Positions 1 to 6,859 of a DNA stretch of 7,752 nt are shown here, in pieces. The first letter of the stretch is position 1. Every line of letters starts with the position of its first letter. The DNA lies in the NCBI GenBank assembly GCA_016206635.1, contig JACQRF010000077.1, forward strand, positions 1 to 7,752, in the 5' to 3' direction. Source of the stretch: Candidatus Omnitrophota bacterium (GTDB lineage Bacteria; Omnitrophota; Gorgyraeia; 1-14-0-20-64-10; JACQQZ01). Under the pieces are notes generated by a model, which worked only from the letters and a program-made list of their open reading frames with translations, did no database searches and had not been told where the DNA came from. The position numbers and the translations under genes were made by a program.

Positions 1-291
1 CGGCGGAAATGGATTATGGCCGGCCAGATGAAACGGGATCCGGACCAGATCGTAGCCGATGGCGCCGAGCCATCCGCCCACTAACCCTGTGCGCGCCCGT
101 TGCAGAAAGTCCGCATCCTCGGCGCGTCGGGCCCAGAGCCACACGACCAGCATCCCGAGGGAGATCGGCAGCCACGCGGCCAGCGCGAACCGCCGCATGG
201 ACCACACGCCGTCCAGGTGGCCCAGCAGTGTGGCGATCGAGCCGAAGCTCCCGGCCCAGAACAGCGCCCGGCGGACCGTAGCGGCGGTCAT
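1..291 (-). CDS. Unrecognised membrane protein, N-terminal part (gene runs off left edge)
   Basis: The reading frame is open from an ATG at 291 down to base 1 on the minus strand, so 97 codons are seen and the C-terminus is missing. The product begins MTAATVRRALFWAG and has a hydrophobic segment at about residues 32-52 (FALAAWLPISLGMLVVWLW) followed by the charged stretch ARRAEDADF. A second hydrophobic, glycine-rich segment lies at about residues 72-92 and ends in YDLVRIPFHLAGHNPF. This suggests a multi-pass inner-membrane protein. I do not recognise the family. An in-frame ATG at 339 would add 16 residues (MARYYTIRLDRGTIWR). I prefer 291 because a TACAAT -10-like box lies 7 bp upstream of it and because the longer form would overlap the start codon of the divergent gene. 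Neither start has a clear Shine-Dalgarno sequence. Codon use matches the neighbours. The reading frame is well supported, the start is uncertain and the function is unknown. Confidence 0.72.
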   Translation of the reverse strand, partial: MTAATVRRALFWAGSFGSIATLLGHLDGVWSMRRFALAAWLPISLGMLVVWLWARRAEDADFLQRARTGLVGGWLGAIGYDLVRIPFHLAGHNPFPP

Positions 292-299
292 GCGCCAGA

Positions 300-329
300 T
301 TGTACCGCGGTCGAGCCGGATGGTATAGT
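300..329 (+). promoter_or_regulatory. Sigma-70-like promoter for the 338-6857 gene run
   Basis: A -35 box TTGTAC (300-305) and a -10 box TATAGT (324-329) are separated by 18 bp and stand out in an otherwise GC-rich spacer. The -10 box ends only 8 bases before the ATG at 338, so transcription would begin at or within a base or two of the start codon. No Shine-Dalgarno sequence is seen there. This fits a leaderless or nearly leaderless mRNA. Transcription has not been shown; this is motif evidence only. Confidence 0.5.
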
Positions 330-337
330 AACGGGCC

Positions 338-3175
338 ATGACCCGCTCACGGCGATACCGGGTGGTGCTTGGGATCAGCGGTTGCCTAGGGCTCCTGTCG
401 GCGGCCCCGCTGTCCGCGCAGGTGGTTGTGGAGCCGGATCGCCAGGACCCGCTGAACCTCACTGGCTATTGGGCCGACGCGGGCGGGCGGATCCAGCGGA
501 TGGCGCAGGATGGCGCCGCCCTCACCGGCGCCTTGGAGCGCCCCACGGCCCAGGATCAGCAGGTGTTCGGCTATCAAGCCCATGACGTCGTCGTGCGGGG
601 GACGCTGGCAGACCACCGCGTGACAGGGCAGATCAACCTGCGGCTGCCGCTGGCGGAGCAGGGGCGGTGTCCAGAATATGCCCAGCGATGGGCGCCGTTC
701 TCGCTGACGTTCATCCCGTCGGAGGATGGCGATCAGGACCGATTGACGGGCAGCTTCCAAGTCGGCCGAGTGGAGGTGGATCGGGACGGCTGCCGGCCGT
801 TGCCGGGCGCAGACACCATCTCATGGGAGATGACCCGGCTCGTCCCGTTCCGGCTGGATCTGGACATTGATTCCGACAATAACAACGGGCAGGGCCGCCC
901 CGGCCGCGACGACGCGGAAGACCAGGTCGAAGCAACCGCCGGCCAGCCCGGCAAGTTCGTGTTCAGCAACCACAACGACGATGACGAGAACGGCGTGCCG
1001 GATTACGCCGACGCCCGGCTGCCGGAGCCGTATCGGGCCGACGTCGCGGGTCATGAGCAGAGCGTGATCCCGCTGATCGTCGAGCTGCGGCCCAACCCGG
1101 ACTGGCCGTTTCCGATCGACTGGTCCAAGCTCGGGATCCGCGTGATCTATCCGGGATTGGACCATCCCCCCTCGTTCACCGGGCGGCCGCTGTCGGCCGA
1201 CTTCGTGGATTATACCGGCGACAAGGTCGGGCCGATGCGGCTCTGGCGCACGAGGCTCGTGGCCCGGCATTGGCGGGAACCCGCCAATTACGTCGTGCCG
1301 CGTCACGGGTACGGGGCGCGCGAGTGGGGCCTGCGGGACGGGGCCTTGGAGGCGCTGTTGATTCTCGAAGGGACGACGCCGGTGCGGGCCGGGATGATCC
1401 AGGCGGAGCTGGCGTATGACGGGACCATCGTGAGGGATCGGGTGCAGGCCTCCATCGTGGAGCCCAATCTCGGGGTCAACAACAGCAATCCGGGCGCCTT
1501 GCACGGGGACCCCCGATTGCCGCCCGGGGTCCCGGATGTGGAGTTTCGGATCGACGAGAATGACCAAGGCCAACGGGTGATGGACGATCGCCAGCGGGAC
1601 GATGAGATGGTGGAAGACCAGGGGGCCGGCTTCCGCTTCTGGTGGAACGAGGCGGAGGGGCCTGACGTGGCACTGGACGATCTGACCGATCTGGCCCCGC
1701 TGGTGGTGGACGTGCCGGATGATCTGCCGGTCGGGTTCCGCTGGTTCCTGCGCGCGCGCGGCTGTTCGATTTACCTGTATCCGGCGGTCAGCCCCAGCGT
1801 CAACCGCCGGGCGTTCTTGCAAACGGAAGAGTTGGCTCGGGAACAGATCGCGCAACACGGGTGGACGGTGAGGGACGGCGCCACGCAGGAGATCACCGTC
1901 CGACCGGGCCGGAATGAGTTCCTGTTCGCGGGCCTGCGCTCAGCCAGCTCGACGCGCGGGGCGCTGATCCTGCTGGCGGCCGCGCCGGGGTCCGAGGCGC
2001 CGGTCCCGGTTGATTCGGCGCGCCTGACCCTGCAAGGGAGCCGGACGCTCTGGTGGCTGGCCTCGGCCCGTGGGGCGCCCAGCGTGTCCATGGGCTCCTA
2101 TCCGGTTGATGGCACGGGGACGGTGACGATCCAGCGGTACCCCACCCCGGCCTGGCCCGCCGGCCGGGAGGGGGGCCGCCGGCCGGGCACGTATGTCGTC
2201 ATGCTGCATGGGTTCAACGTCACGGAGCGGGAAGCGGTGACGTCCTTCGACCGGGTGTACAAGCGGCTGTACTGGCTGGGGCTCCGTGGCCTGTTCATCG
2301 GCTTCACCTGGCACAGTGATGAAACCTGGCGGTTGCACACCGGCCTGTGGGAGTCCGTGCCGGCTCGATTTGACCCGAACGTGGAAAATGCGTTCCAGAC
2401 CGCGCCGGCCCTGCGGGATTTCCTCATCCAGGTGCGCGACCGGGCCGGCGGGGCCGAGCACGTGGACCTCATGGCCCATAGCTTGGGCAACCTGGTGATG
2501 TGGGAGGCCCTCCGCCTGCATGAGCGGTTGGGGCGCGGGCCGCTGGCGCGCAGCATCTTCATGATCGAGCCGGCCGTCTGGAGCGAGGCGTTCGATCCGG
2601 AGGCCGGCGTCGGTTACAACGGCTCGGGGGATGACCGGGCATTCTACTCGACGAATCAACTGCGCCAGCAGTCGTGGGCCTTCTGGTTCAATCAGGCGGG
2701 GCACGATCCCCGGGCGGCCCTCGCCGGCTTCGTCTATCATAGTTACCTGCCCGGGGATTCCGCGCTGTGGGCGATGCGCCTGAACGATTTTATCTGGCGG
2801 AAATGGTCGGGGGCCGTCAGCGGCCTTCGGCCCCAGCGGCTGTGGCATTACTATCGGGATCGGCTCGAGCGCCGGCCCCCGGTCAACCGGGCCCCGGTCG
2901 GGGACAACCGGTTTTACGACCGGATCCCGGCGCTCCTCCAGATCGGGCATCGCACCACGGACTACGGGGTCGCGGACCTCTCGCCGGCCGCCGGCGAGCT
3001 GCCCCACCCGATGGCGTTTGCCAACTACCGGGCCAGCCAGGGCGGCTGGACGGCCGGGGCACACAGCGACTTCAAAGATTTGGAGTTCCCGAGGATTTGG
3101 CGGTGGTGGGACGAGTTCCTCGGGTATGCCGGCCGGACGCGACGGACCGCGCGCCTGTTATTAGGAGAGGAGTAG
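338..3175 (+). CDS. Large exported protein: calcium-binding-like repeats plus C-terminal alpha/beta-hydrolase (esterase/lipase-like)
   Basis: 945 residues. An N-terminal signal peptide is clear: basic MTRSRRYR, then a hydrophobic core and SAAPLSAQ, with cleavage near residue 27. Residues ~38-165 are beta-rich (LTGYWADAGGRIQRM..QDG..LTG) and read like a lipocalin-type barrel. Residues ~174-275 hold an Asp/Asn-rich calcium-type module: D176-I-D-S-D-N-N-N-G184, then N213-D-D-D-E-N-G-V-P-D222 like a thrombospondin type-3 or EF-hand loop. A weaker copy lies at ~401-485. The C-terminal ~320 residues form an alpha/beta-hydrolase: oxyanion-side motif LHGFN at 623-627, nucleophile elbow MAHSLGN with Ser715, and a likely catalytic His at 909 (GAHSDF). 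The acidic residue of the triad is not assigned. The family hydrolyses ester-type bonds, but the substrate here is unknown. It should act outside the cytoplasmic membrane. It is first in a run with the next gene (2-nt gap) and cysDN. The start at 338 is chosen because it gives a complete signal peptide and sits just after the promoter. Confidence 0.9.
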   Translation: MTRSRRYRVVLGISGCLGLLSAAPLSAQVVVEPDRQDPLNLTGYWADAGGRIQRMAQDGAALTGALERPTAQDQQVFGYQAHDVVVRGTLADHRVTGQINLRLPLAEQGRCPEYAQRWAPFSLTFIPSEDGDQDRLTGSFQVGRVEVDRDGCRPLPGADTISWEMTRLVPFRLDLDIDSDNNNGQGRPGRDDAEDQVEATAGQPGKFVFSNHNDDDENGVPDYADARLPEPYRADVAGHEQSVIPLIVELRPNPDWPFPIDWSKLGIRVIYPGLDHPPSFTGRPLSADFVDYTGDKVGPMRLWRTRLVARHWREPANYVVPRHGYGAREWGLRDGALEALLILEGTTPVRAGMIQAELAYDGTIVRDRVQASIVEPNLGVNNSNPGALHGDPRLPPGVPDVEFRIDENDQGQRVMDDRQRDDEMVEDQGAGFRFWWNEAEGPDVALDDLTDLAPLVVDVPDDLPVGFRWFLRARGCSIYLYPAVSPSVNRRAFLQTEELAREQIAQHGWTVRDGATQEITVRPGRNEFLFAGLRSASSTRGALILLAAAPGSEAPVPVDSARLTLQGSRTLWWLASARGAPSVSMGSYPVDGTGTVTIQRYPTPAWPAGREGGRRPGTYVVMLHGFNVTEREAVTSFDRVYKRLYWLGLRGLFIGFTWHSDETWRLHTGLWESVPARFDPNVENAFQTAPALRDFLIQVRDRAGGAEHVDLMAHSLGNLVMWEALRLHERLGRGPLARSIFMIEPAVWSEAFDPEAGVGYNGSGDDRAFYSTNQLRQQSWAFWFNQAGHDPRAALAGFVYHSYLPGDSALWAMRLNDFIWRKWSGAVSGLRPQRLWHYYRDRLERRPPVNRAPVGDNRFYDRIPALLQIGHRTTDYGVADLSPAAGELPHPMAFANYRASQGGWTAGAHSDFKDLEFPRIWRWWDEFLGYAGRTRRTARLLLGEE
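3163..3172 (+). promoter_or_regulatory. Ribosome binding site deciding the start at 3178
   Basis: AGGAGAGGAG contains two overlapping Shine-Dalgarno cores and ends 5 bases before the ATG at 3178. It lies inside the last codons of the upstream gene, whose TAG stop is at 3173-3175, so translation of the two genes is probably coupled. It rules out the much longer in-frame extension back to 2767. Confidence 0.85.
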
Positions 3176-3177
3176 CC

Positions 3178-4146
3178 ATGCCGAGGACCAGAGAGGCGCT
3201 GGTTGTGGCCGCCGCCTTGGGGATGGTCTGGGTCGGGTCCGCGCCCGCGGCGCCGGAGACGGACGAGCCGACGCCCGAGCAGATCCAAAGCTCCCTCGCC
3301 GCGATGCAGCGCGTGGCCTCCGCCCAGAACGGCCGGTTTGCGCTCGGCGGTCAGGTGGTGGACGACGACGGGAACCCGCTGGGTGGGGTCCAGCTGCAGA
3401 TCGTGAAGATCCGGCTCATGAACCTCGGGTGGGACCGCGAGCAGGAAGAAGAGACGCGGTCGCTGGATGGGCCGTTCCAGTTGGCCCTCGACGGCTATGC
3501 GCGGGTCCAGCTGCGTTTCAGCAAGCCGGGGTATTTCACGCAGGAGCGGTCGTTCGCCACGCGCCTGACGCGGGGGGACGAGGAGCAGCTGATGAGCGGC
3601 CAGACGCCGGCGATGCCGGTGGTCGAAGAGCGCCGGCTCCAGATCACCCTGGAGTCGATCGGCCCGCTTGCCCAGCTTCGCGAGATGCAAGTGGAATTCA
3701 CATTCCCCGAAGGCGAGGATGGGGCGACGACGGAGGTCGCCCCGTTCGGCCCGCTGTCGCTGGCGGCCGACCGGGATCCCGAGGGGGCGATGATCTTCGT
3801 GGACGGCTTCCCCCGACGGCTCCGGGTGGCCTTAGCCGCCAAGGAAGGGGGATTCATCCCGTTTACGCCGGCCCAGGACGGCCCCCCCTTGCGCCCGATG
3901 AAGCAGGCCCCCAAGACCGGGTACCGGCAGGAGCTGGTCCTGGATGCCGAGACGCTGGCGCATCTGTCGCGCGGCACCGGCGGCTACGAGCAAGGATTCC
4001 TCTTCTTCTTTCAGGCGGCGTCGGGGGAGTACGGGAAGGGTCGCATCGGGCAGGTTGTGGTGGACCGAACACGGCGCGTCACGACCCTCGGGATCGCCGT
4101 CAAACTCCAACCGGACGGCTCCCGCCACCTGGAAACGCTCGACTGA
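3178..4146 (+). CDS. Exported protein with carboxypeptidase-regulatory-like beta-sandwich domain
   Basis: 322 residues with a signal peptide (MPRTREALVVAAALGMVWVG then SAPAA, cleavage near residue 25). After a short helical stretch rich in Glu/Gln, residues ~54-125 match the general pattern of carboxypeptidase-regulatory/CNA-B-like sandwiches: GGQVVDDDGNPLGGVQLQI, then a GPFQLAL strand and an LRFSKPGYF strand. Such domains usually mediate binding or stability of surface and periplasmic proteins. The remaining ~190 residues are beta-rich, contain no catalytic motif I can identify, and end in a VVDRTRRVTTLGIAVKLQ strand. It follows the hydrolase gene by 2 bases with a strong RBS, so the two exported proteins are probably co-translated and may be partners. 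I do not recognise a specific family. The frame can be opened upstream to 2767, but that would overlap the hydrolase gene by over 400 bases and remove the signal peptide from the N-terminus, so the start is placed at 3178. Confidence 0.85.
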   Translation: MPRTREALVVAAALGMVWVGSAPAAPETDEPTPEQIQSSLAAMQRVASAQNGRFALGGQVVDDDGNPLGGVQLQIVKIRLMNLGWDREQEEETRSLDGPFQLALDGYARVQLRFSKPGYFTQERSFATRLTRGDEEQLMSGQTPAMPVVEERRLQITLESIGPLAQLREMQVEFTFPEGEDGATTEVAPFGPLSLAADRDPEGAMIFVDGFPRRLRVALAAKEGGFIPFTPAQDGPPLRPMKQAPKTGYRQELVLDAETLAHLSRGTGGYEQGFLFFFQAASGEYGKGRIGQVVVDRTRRVTTLGIAVKLQPDGSRHLETLD

Positions 4147-4164
4147 GGGGTCGCCTTCATTATC

Positions 4165-5046
4165 ATGACACACCTAGAGACGATTGAAAGCCAATCGGTT
4201 TACATCCTCCGGGAGGCGTACAGCCAATTCCGGAGCCTGGCCATGCTGTGGTCCATCGGCAAGGACAGCACCGTCATGCTCTGGCTGGCCCGCAAGGCGT
4301 TCTTCGGGCATGTCCCGTTCCCGCTCGTGCACATTGACACCAGCTTCAAGATCCCCGAGATGATCGCCTACCGGGACCGGCTGGCCCGGGAATGGCGATT
4401 GAACATGGTCTATGGCCGCAACGACCAGGCGCTCGCCGAGCAGCGCACGTTTCCCGCCGGGCGGCTGACCCGGGTCGAGTGCTGCCGCACCCTCAAGACG
4501 GACGCGCTCGTGAACACCTTGTCGGGCCAGTGGCCCCGCTACCGGATGGACCACGCGACCGGGCAGTACGTGCGCGAGACGAATCCCCAGCCGTATACCG
4601 GCGTCATCGTCGGGGTCCGCGCCGACGAGGAGGGGAGCCGGTCGAAGGAGCGGTACTTCTCGCCGCGCACGCGGGAGAGCGCGTGGGACGTGGGCGACCA
4701 GCCGCCGGAGTTGTGGAATCAATTCAAGACCGATTTCGCCCCCGGCACCCATGTCCGCATCCATCCGTTGCTCGACTGGACCGAGCTGGAGATCTGGGAA
4801 TACATTGACCGCGAGCAAATCCCGGTCGTGCCGCTCTATTTCGATCAGGGGAAGGGGGAGCGTTATCGCTCCCTCGGTTGCTATCCGTGCACATTCCCGG
4901 TGAAATCCACGGCGAAGACGGTCCCGGAAATCATCGTTGAGCTGAGGACCGGCAAGTTCCGGGACATCGCCGAGCGCTCGGGCCGCGCCCAGGATCAAGA
5001 AGACGCCGGCGGGCTCGAGACGCTGCGCCGGGAAGGGTACATGTGA
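4165..5046 (+). CDS. cysD: Sulfate adenylyltransferase subunit 2 (ATP sulfurylase small subunit), cysteine-rich variant
   Basis: 293 residues, close to the ~302 of E. coli CysD. It belongs to the PP-loop/PAPS-reductase superfamily and forms APS and pyrophosphate from ATP and sulfate together with CysN. The visible CysD hallmarks are S30-I-G-K-D-S35 (the CysD version of the pyrophosphate loop), LARKAFFGHVPFPLVHIDTS, VGVRADEEGSRSKER, PELWNQF, the WTELEIWEYI segment and a C-terminal LETLRREGYM. What differs from the E. coli type is a Cys106-Cys107 pair (RVECCRTLK) and Cys239-Tyr-Pro-Cys242 (SLGCYPCTF), where E. coli has only the first Cys of the latter. This CC...CxxC set resembles the [4Fe-4S] ligands of APS reductases. 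The gene follows the exported-protein gene by 18 bases, with only a distant GAGGGG as RBS, and its TGA stop overlaps the cysN ATG. Assignment to CysD is firm; the metal cluster is inference. Confidence 0.95.
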   Translation: MTHLETIESQSVYILREAYSQFRSLAMLWSIGKDSTVMLWLARKAFFGHVPFPLVHIDTSFKIPEMIAYRDRLAREWRLNMVYGRNDQALAEQRTFPAGRLTRVECCRTLKTDALVNTLSGQWPRYRMDHATGQYVRETNPQPYTGVIVGVRADEEGSRSKERYFSPRTRESAWDVGDQPPELWNQFKTDFAPGTHVRIHPLLDWTELEIWEYIDREQIPVVPLYFDQGKGERYRSLGCYPCTFPVKSTAKTVPEIIVELRTGKFRDIAERSGRAQDQEDAGGLETLRREGYM

Positions 5047-6857
5047 TGGGCCATCCCGCGGCCGCCCCGGAGCGGATGGCCCTCGTGGTGGTCGGCCACG
5101 TTGATCACGGCAAGAGCACGCTCGTCGGGCGGCTCCTGGCCGACACCGGTTCGCTGCCGCGCGGCAAGCTGGAGCAGGTCCGCGAGGACTGCCGCCGGAA
5201 CGCCAAGCCGTTCGAGTATGCGTTCCTGCTCGACGCGCTGAAGGAGGAGCAACGGCAGGGGATCACGATCGACACCGCCCGCGTCTTCTTCCAGAGCGCG
5301 GCGCGGGCGTACGTGCTGATCGACGCCCCCGGCCATATCGAGTTCTTGAAAAACATGGTGTCGGGGGCGACACGGGCGGAGGCGGCGCTGCTGGTCATTG
5401 ACGCCCAGGAAGGGATCCAGGAAAACTCCAAGCGGCACGGCTACCTGCTGTCAATGCTGGGGATCCGCCAGGTGGCGGTCTGCGTCAATAAAATGGACCT
5501 GGTCGGCTACCGCCGCGAGGCGTTCGAGGCGATCGAGCGGGACTACCGGGAGTTTCTCCGCCCGATCGGGCTCCGTCCCACCGCGTTTATCCCGCTGGCG
5601 GCCCGCGAGGGGGAGAACCTGATCCGGCCGTCCGCCCGGATGCCGTGGTATCGCGGCCCGACGGTGCTGGCCGCGCTCGACGCGTTCGAGCCGGCGCCGC
5701 CGATCGACCGGAAGCCGTTCCGGATGCCGGTGCAAGGGGTGTACAAATTCACGGAGGCGGGCGATGCCCGTCGCATTGTCGCCGGCCGCGCTGAATCCGG
5801 CACGCTGGCCGTCGGCGACCCGGTGGTGTTCCTGCCGTCAGGGAAGCGCACCACGATCCACTCGATTGAGGCGTTCCACGCGCCGCCGCCGACGCGCGTG
5901 CGGGCTGGGCTCTCGACCGGGGTCACGCTGGACGAGCAGCTGTACATCCCCCGCGGCGACGTGCTGTGCCGCGTCGGGGAGTCGCTGCCGCAGGTCAGCT
6001 CCCTGCTGCGGGTCAAGATCTTCTGGATGGGCCGGCGCCCGATGACGATGCAGCGGCCGTACAAGCTCAAGCTCGCAACCGCCGAGACGACCGTCCGGCT
6101 GAAGGCGGTCGAGCAGGTCATCGACGCCGCCACGCTGAAGGCGGCCGCCAAACGGGAGCTGGGCCGCCATGACGTCGCCCAGTGCGTCTTGCACACGACC
6201 TCGGCGATCGCCTTCGATGCGGCGGGCGACCTGGCGGCGACGGGGCGGTTCGTCCTCGTTGATGAGTACGACATCGCTGGCGGCGGGATCGTGCTGGAGG
6301 CGATCGACGATGGGCAGTCCGCCGCCCGCCGCCGCGTCCTGGCGCGGGAACAGCACTGGGACGTCAGCGTCGTGCCGTGGGAGGAGCGCGCGGGCCGCTA
6401 CGGGCATCGGCCGGCCTTCCTCCTCCTGACCGGCAAGGTGGGCGTGGCGAAGCAGGCCGTGGCCAAGGCGCTGGAGGCGCGCCTGTTCCGGGCGGGGGCG
6501 AAGACCTACCTGCTGGGCATGGGCAACCTGCTGCGGGGGCTCAATGCCGATGTCGAGCAGCACCGGCTCGAGCGCCAGGAACAGGTGCGCCGGATGGGGG
6601 AGGTCGCCCACCTGTTCGTGGATGCCGGGCTGATCGTGATCGCCACCGGGAGCGATCTGAATGACGGCGAGCTGGCCGCGCTCCACGAAGTCATCGGCCG
6701 CGACCCGATGCTGGTCATCAACGTCGGCCCCAACGCGTTGGCGCAGGCCGTCGTGGATCTGCAGTTCGACTCGGCCGATGATCCGGCCCGCTGCGCTGCC
6801 CGCATCGCGCAGCTCTTGGCCGACCGGCAGATCGCGACGTTCCCGCCGGACGCGTAG
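5046..6857 (+). CDS. cysN: Sulfate adenylyltransferase subunit 1 (GTPase) with degenerate APS-kinase-like C-terminal domain
   Basis: 603 residues. CysN hydrolyses GTP to drive APS synthesis by CysD. Residues ~12-215 are an EF-Tu/EF-1A-type GTPase: G1 GHVDHGKS (17-24), G2 GITIDTA (72-78), G3 DAPGH (93-97), G4 NKMD (148-151), and a weak G5 (LAAREGEN, about 184-191). Two beta-barrel domains follow (~222-305 and ~314-420, ending in DEYDIAGGGIV). Residues ~455-603 align in layout with APS kinase (CysC). However, the P-loop is TGKVGVAKQ (462-470) instead of GxxGxGKS/T, and the DGDN site is GMGN (491-494). RRMGEVAHLFVDAGLIV (515-531) is kept. APS kinase activity is therefore unlikely. I recall similar degenerate tails in clostridial and deltaproteobacterial CysN, so this is probably a subfamily trait. 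The start is ATG 5046, which overlaps the cysD stop as TGATG, with GGAAGG 9 bases upstream; a GTG at 5043 is an alternative. No terminator is seen after the stop. Confidence 0.94.
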   Translation: MGHPAAAPERMALVVVGHVDHGKSTLVGRLLADTGSLPRGKLEQVREDCRRNAKPFEYAFLLDALKEEQRQGITIDTARVFFQSAARAYVLIDAPGHIEFLKNMVSGATRAEAALLVIDAQEGIQENSKRHGYLLSMLGIRQVAVCVNKMDLVGYRREAFEAIERDYREFLRPIGLRPTAFIPLAAREGENLIRPSARMPWYRGPTVLAALDAFEPAPPIDRKPFRMPVQGVYKFTEAGDARRIVAGRAESGTLAVGDPVVFLPSGKRTTIHSIEAFHAPPPTRVRAGLSTGVTLDEQLYIPRGDVLCRVGESLPQVSSLLRVKIFWMGRRPMTMQRPYKLKLATAETTVRLKAVEQVIDAATLKAAAKRELGRHDVAQCVLHTTSAIAFDAAGDLAATGRFVLVDEYDIAGGGIVLEAIDDGQSAARRRVLAREQHWDVSVVPWEERAGRYGHRPAFLLLTGKVGVAKQAVAKALEARLFRAGAKTYLLGMGNLLRGLNADVEQHRLERQEQVRRMGEVAHLFVDAGLIVIATGSDLNDGELAALHEVIGRDPMLVINVGPNALAQAVVDLQFDSADDPARCAARIAQLLADRQIATFPPDA

Positions 6858-6859
6858 CG

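Noticed and set aside
821..3064. Long minus-strand open frames (821-1858 and 1940-3064) opposite the exported hydrolase
   Set aside because: They are typical antisense shadows of a GC-rich gene: rich in Pro, Arg, His and Gly, with no recognisable motif, while the plus strand has a signal peptide and hydrolase motifs through the same bases.
2767..3177. N-terminal extension of the second exported protein back to 2767
   Set aside because: It would overlap the hydrolase gene by over 400 bases in another frame and bury a clear signal peptide; the strong RBS at 3163-3172 points to 3178.
4138..4166. Promoter-like TCGACT-17-TATCAT just before cysD
   Set aside because: The -10 box overlaps the cysD ATG, so the transcript would start inside the gene; no suitable downstream start exists before the conserved SIGKDS loop.
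4252..4269. SIGKDS instead of the SGGKDS seen in many PP-loop ATPases
   Set aside because: SIGKDS is the normal form in CysD proteins, including E. coli.
4174..4998. 274-codon minus-strand frame opposite cysD, and similar ones opposite cysN
   Set aside because: The plus strand encodes firmly recognised CysD and CysN over the same region.
5322..5336. DAPGH instead of DTPGH in the G3 motif of CysN
   Set aside because: Variation at the second position is common in this GTPase group (EF-Tu has DCPGH), so it is not evidence of lost function.
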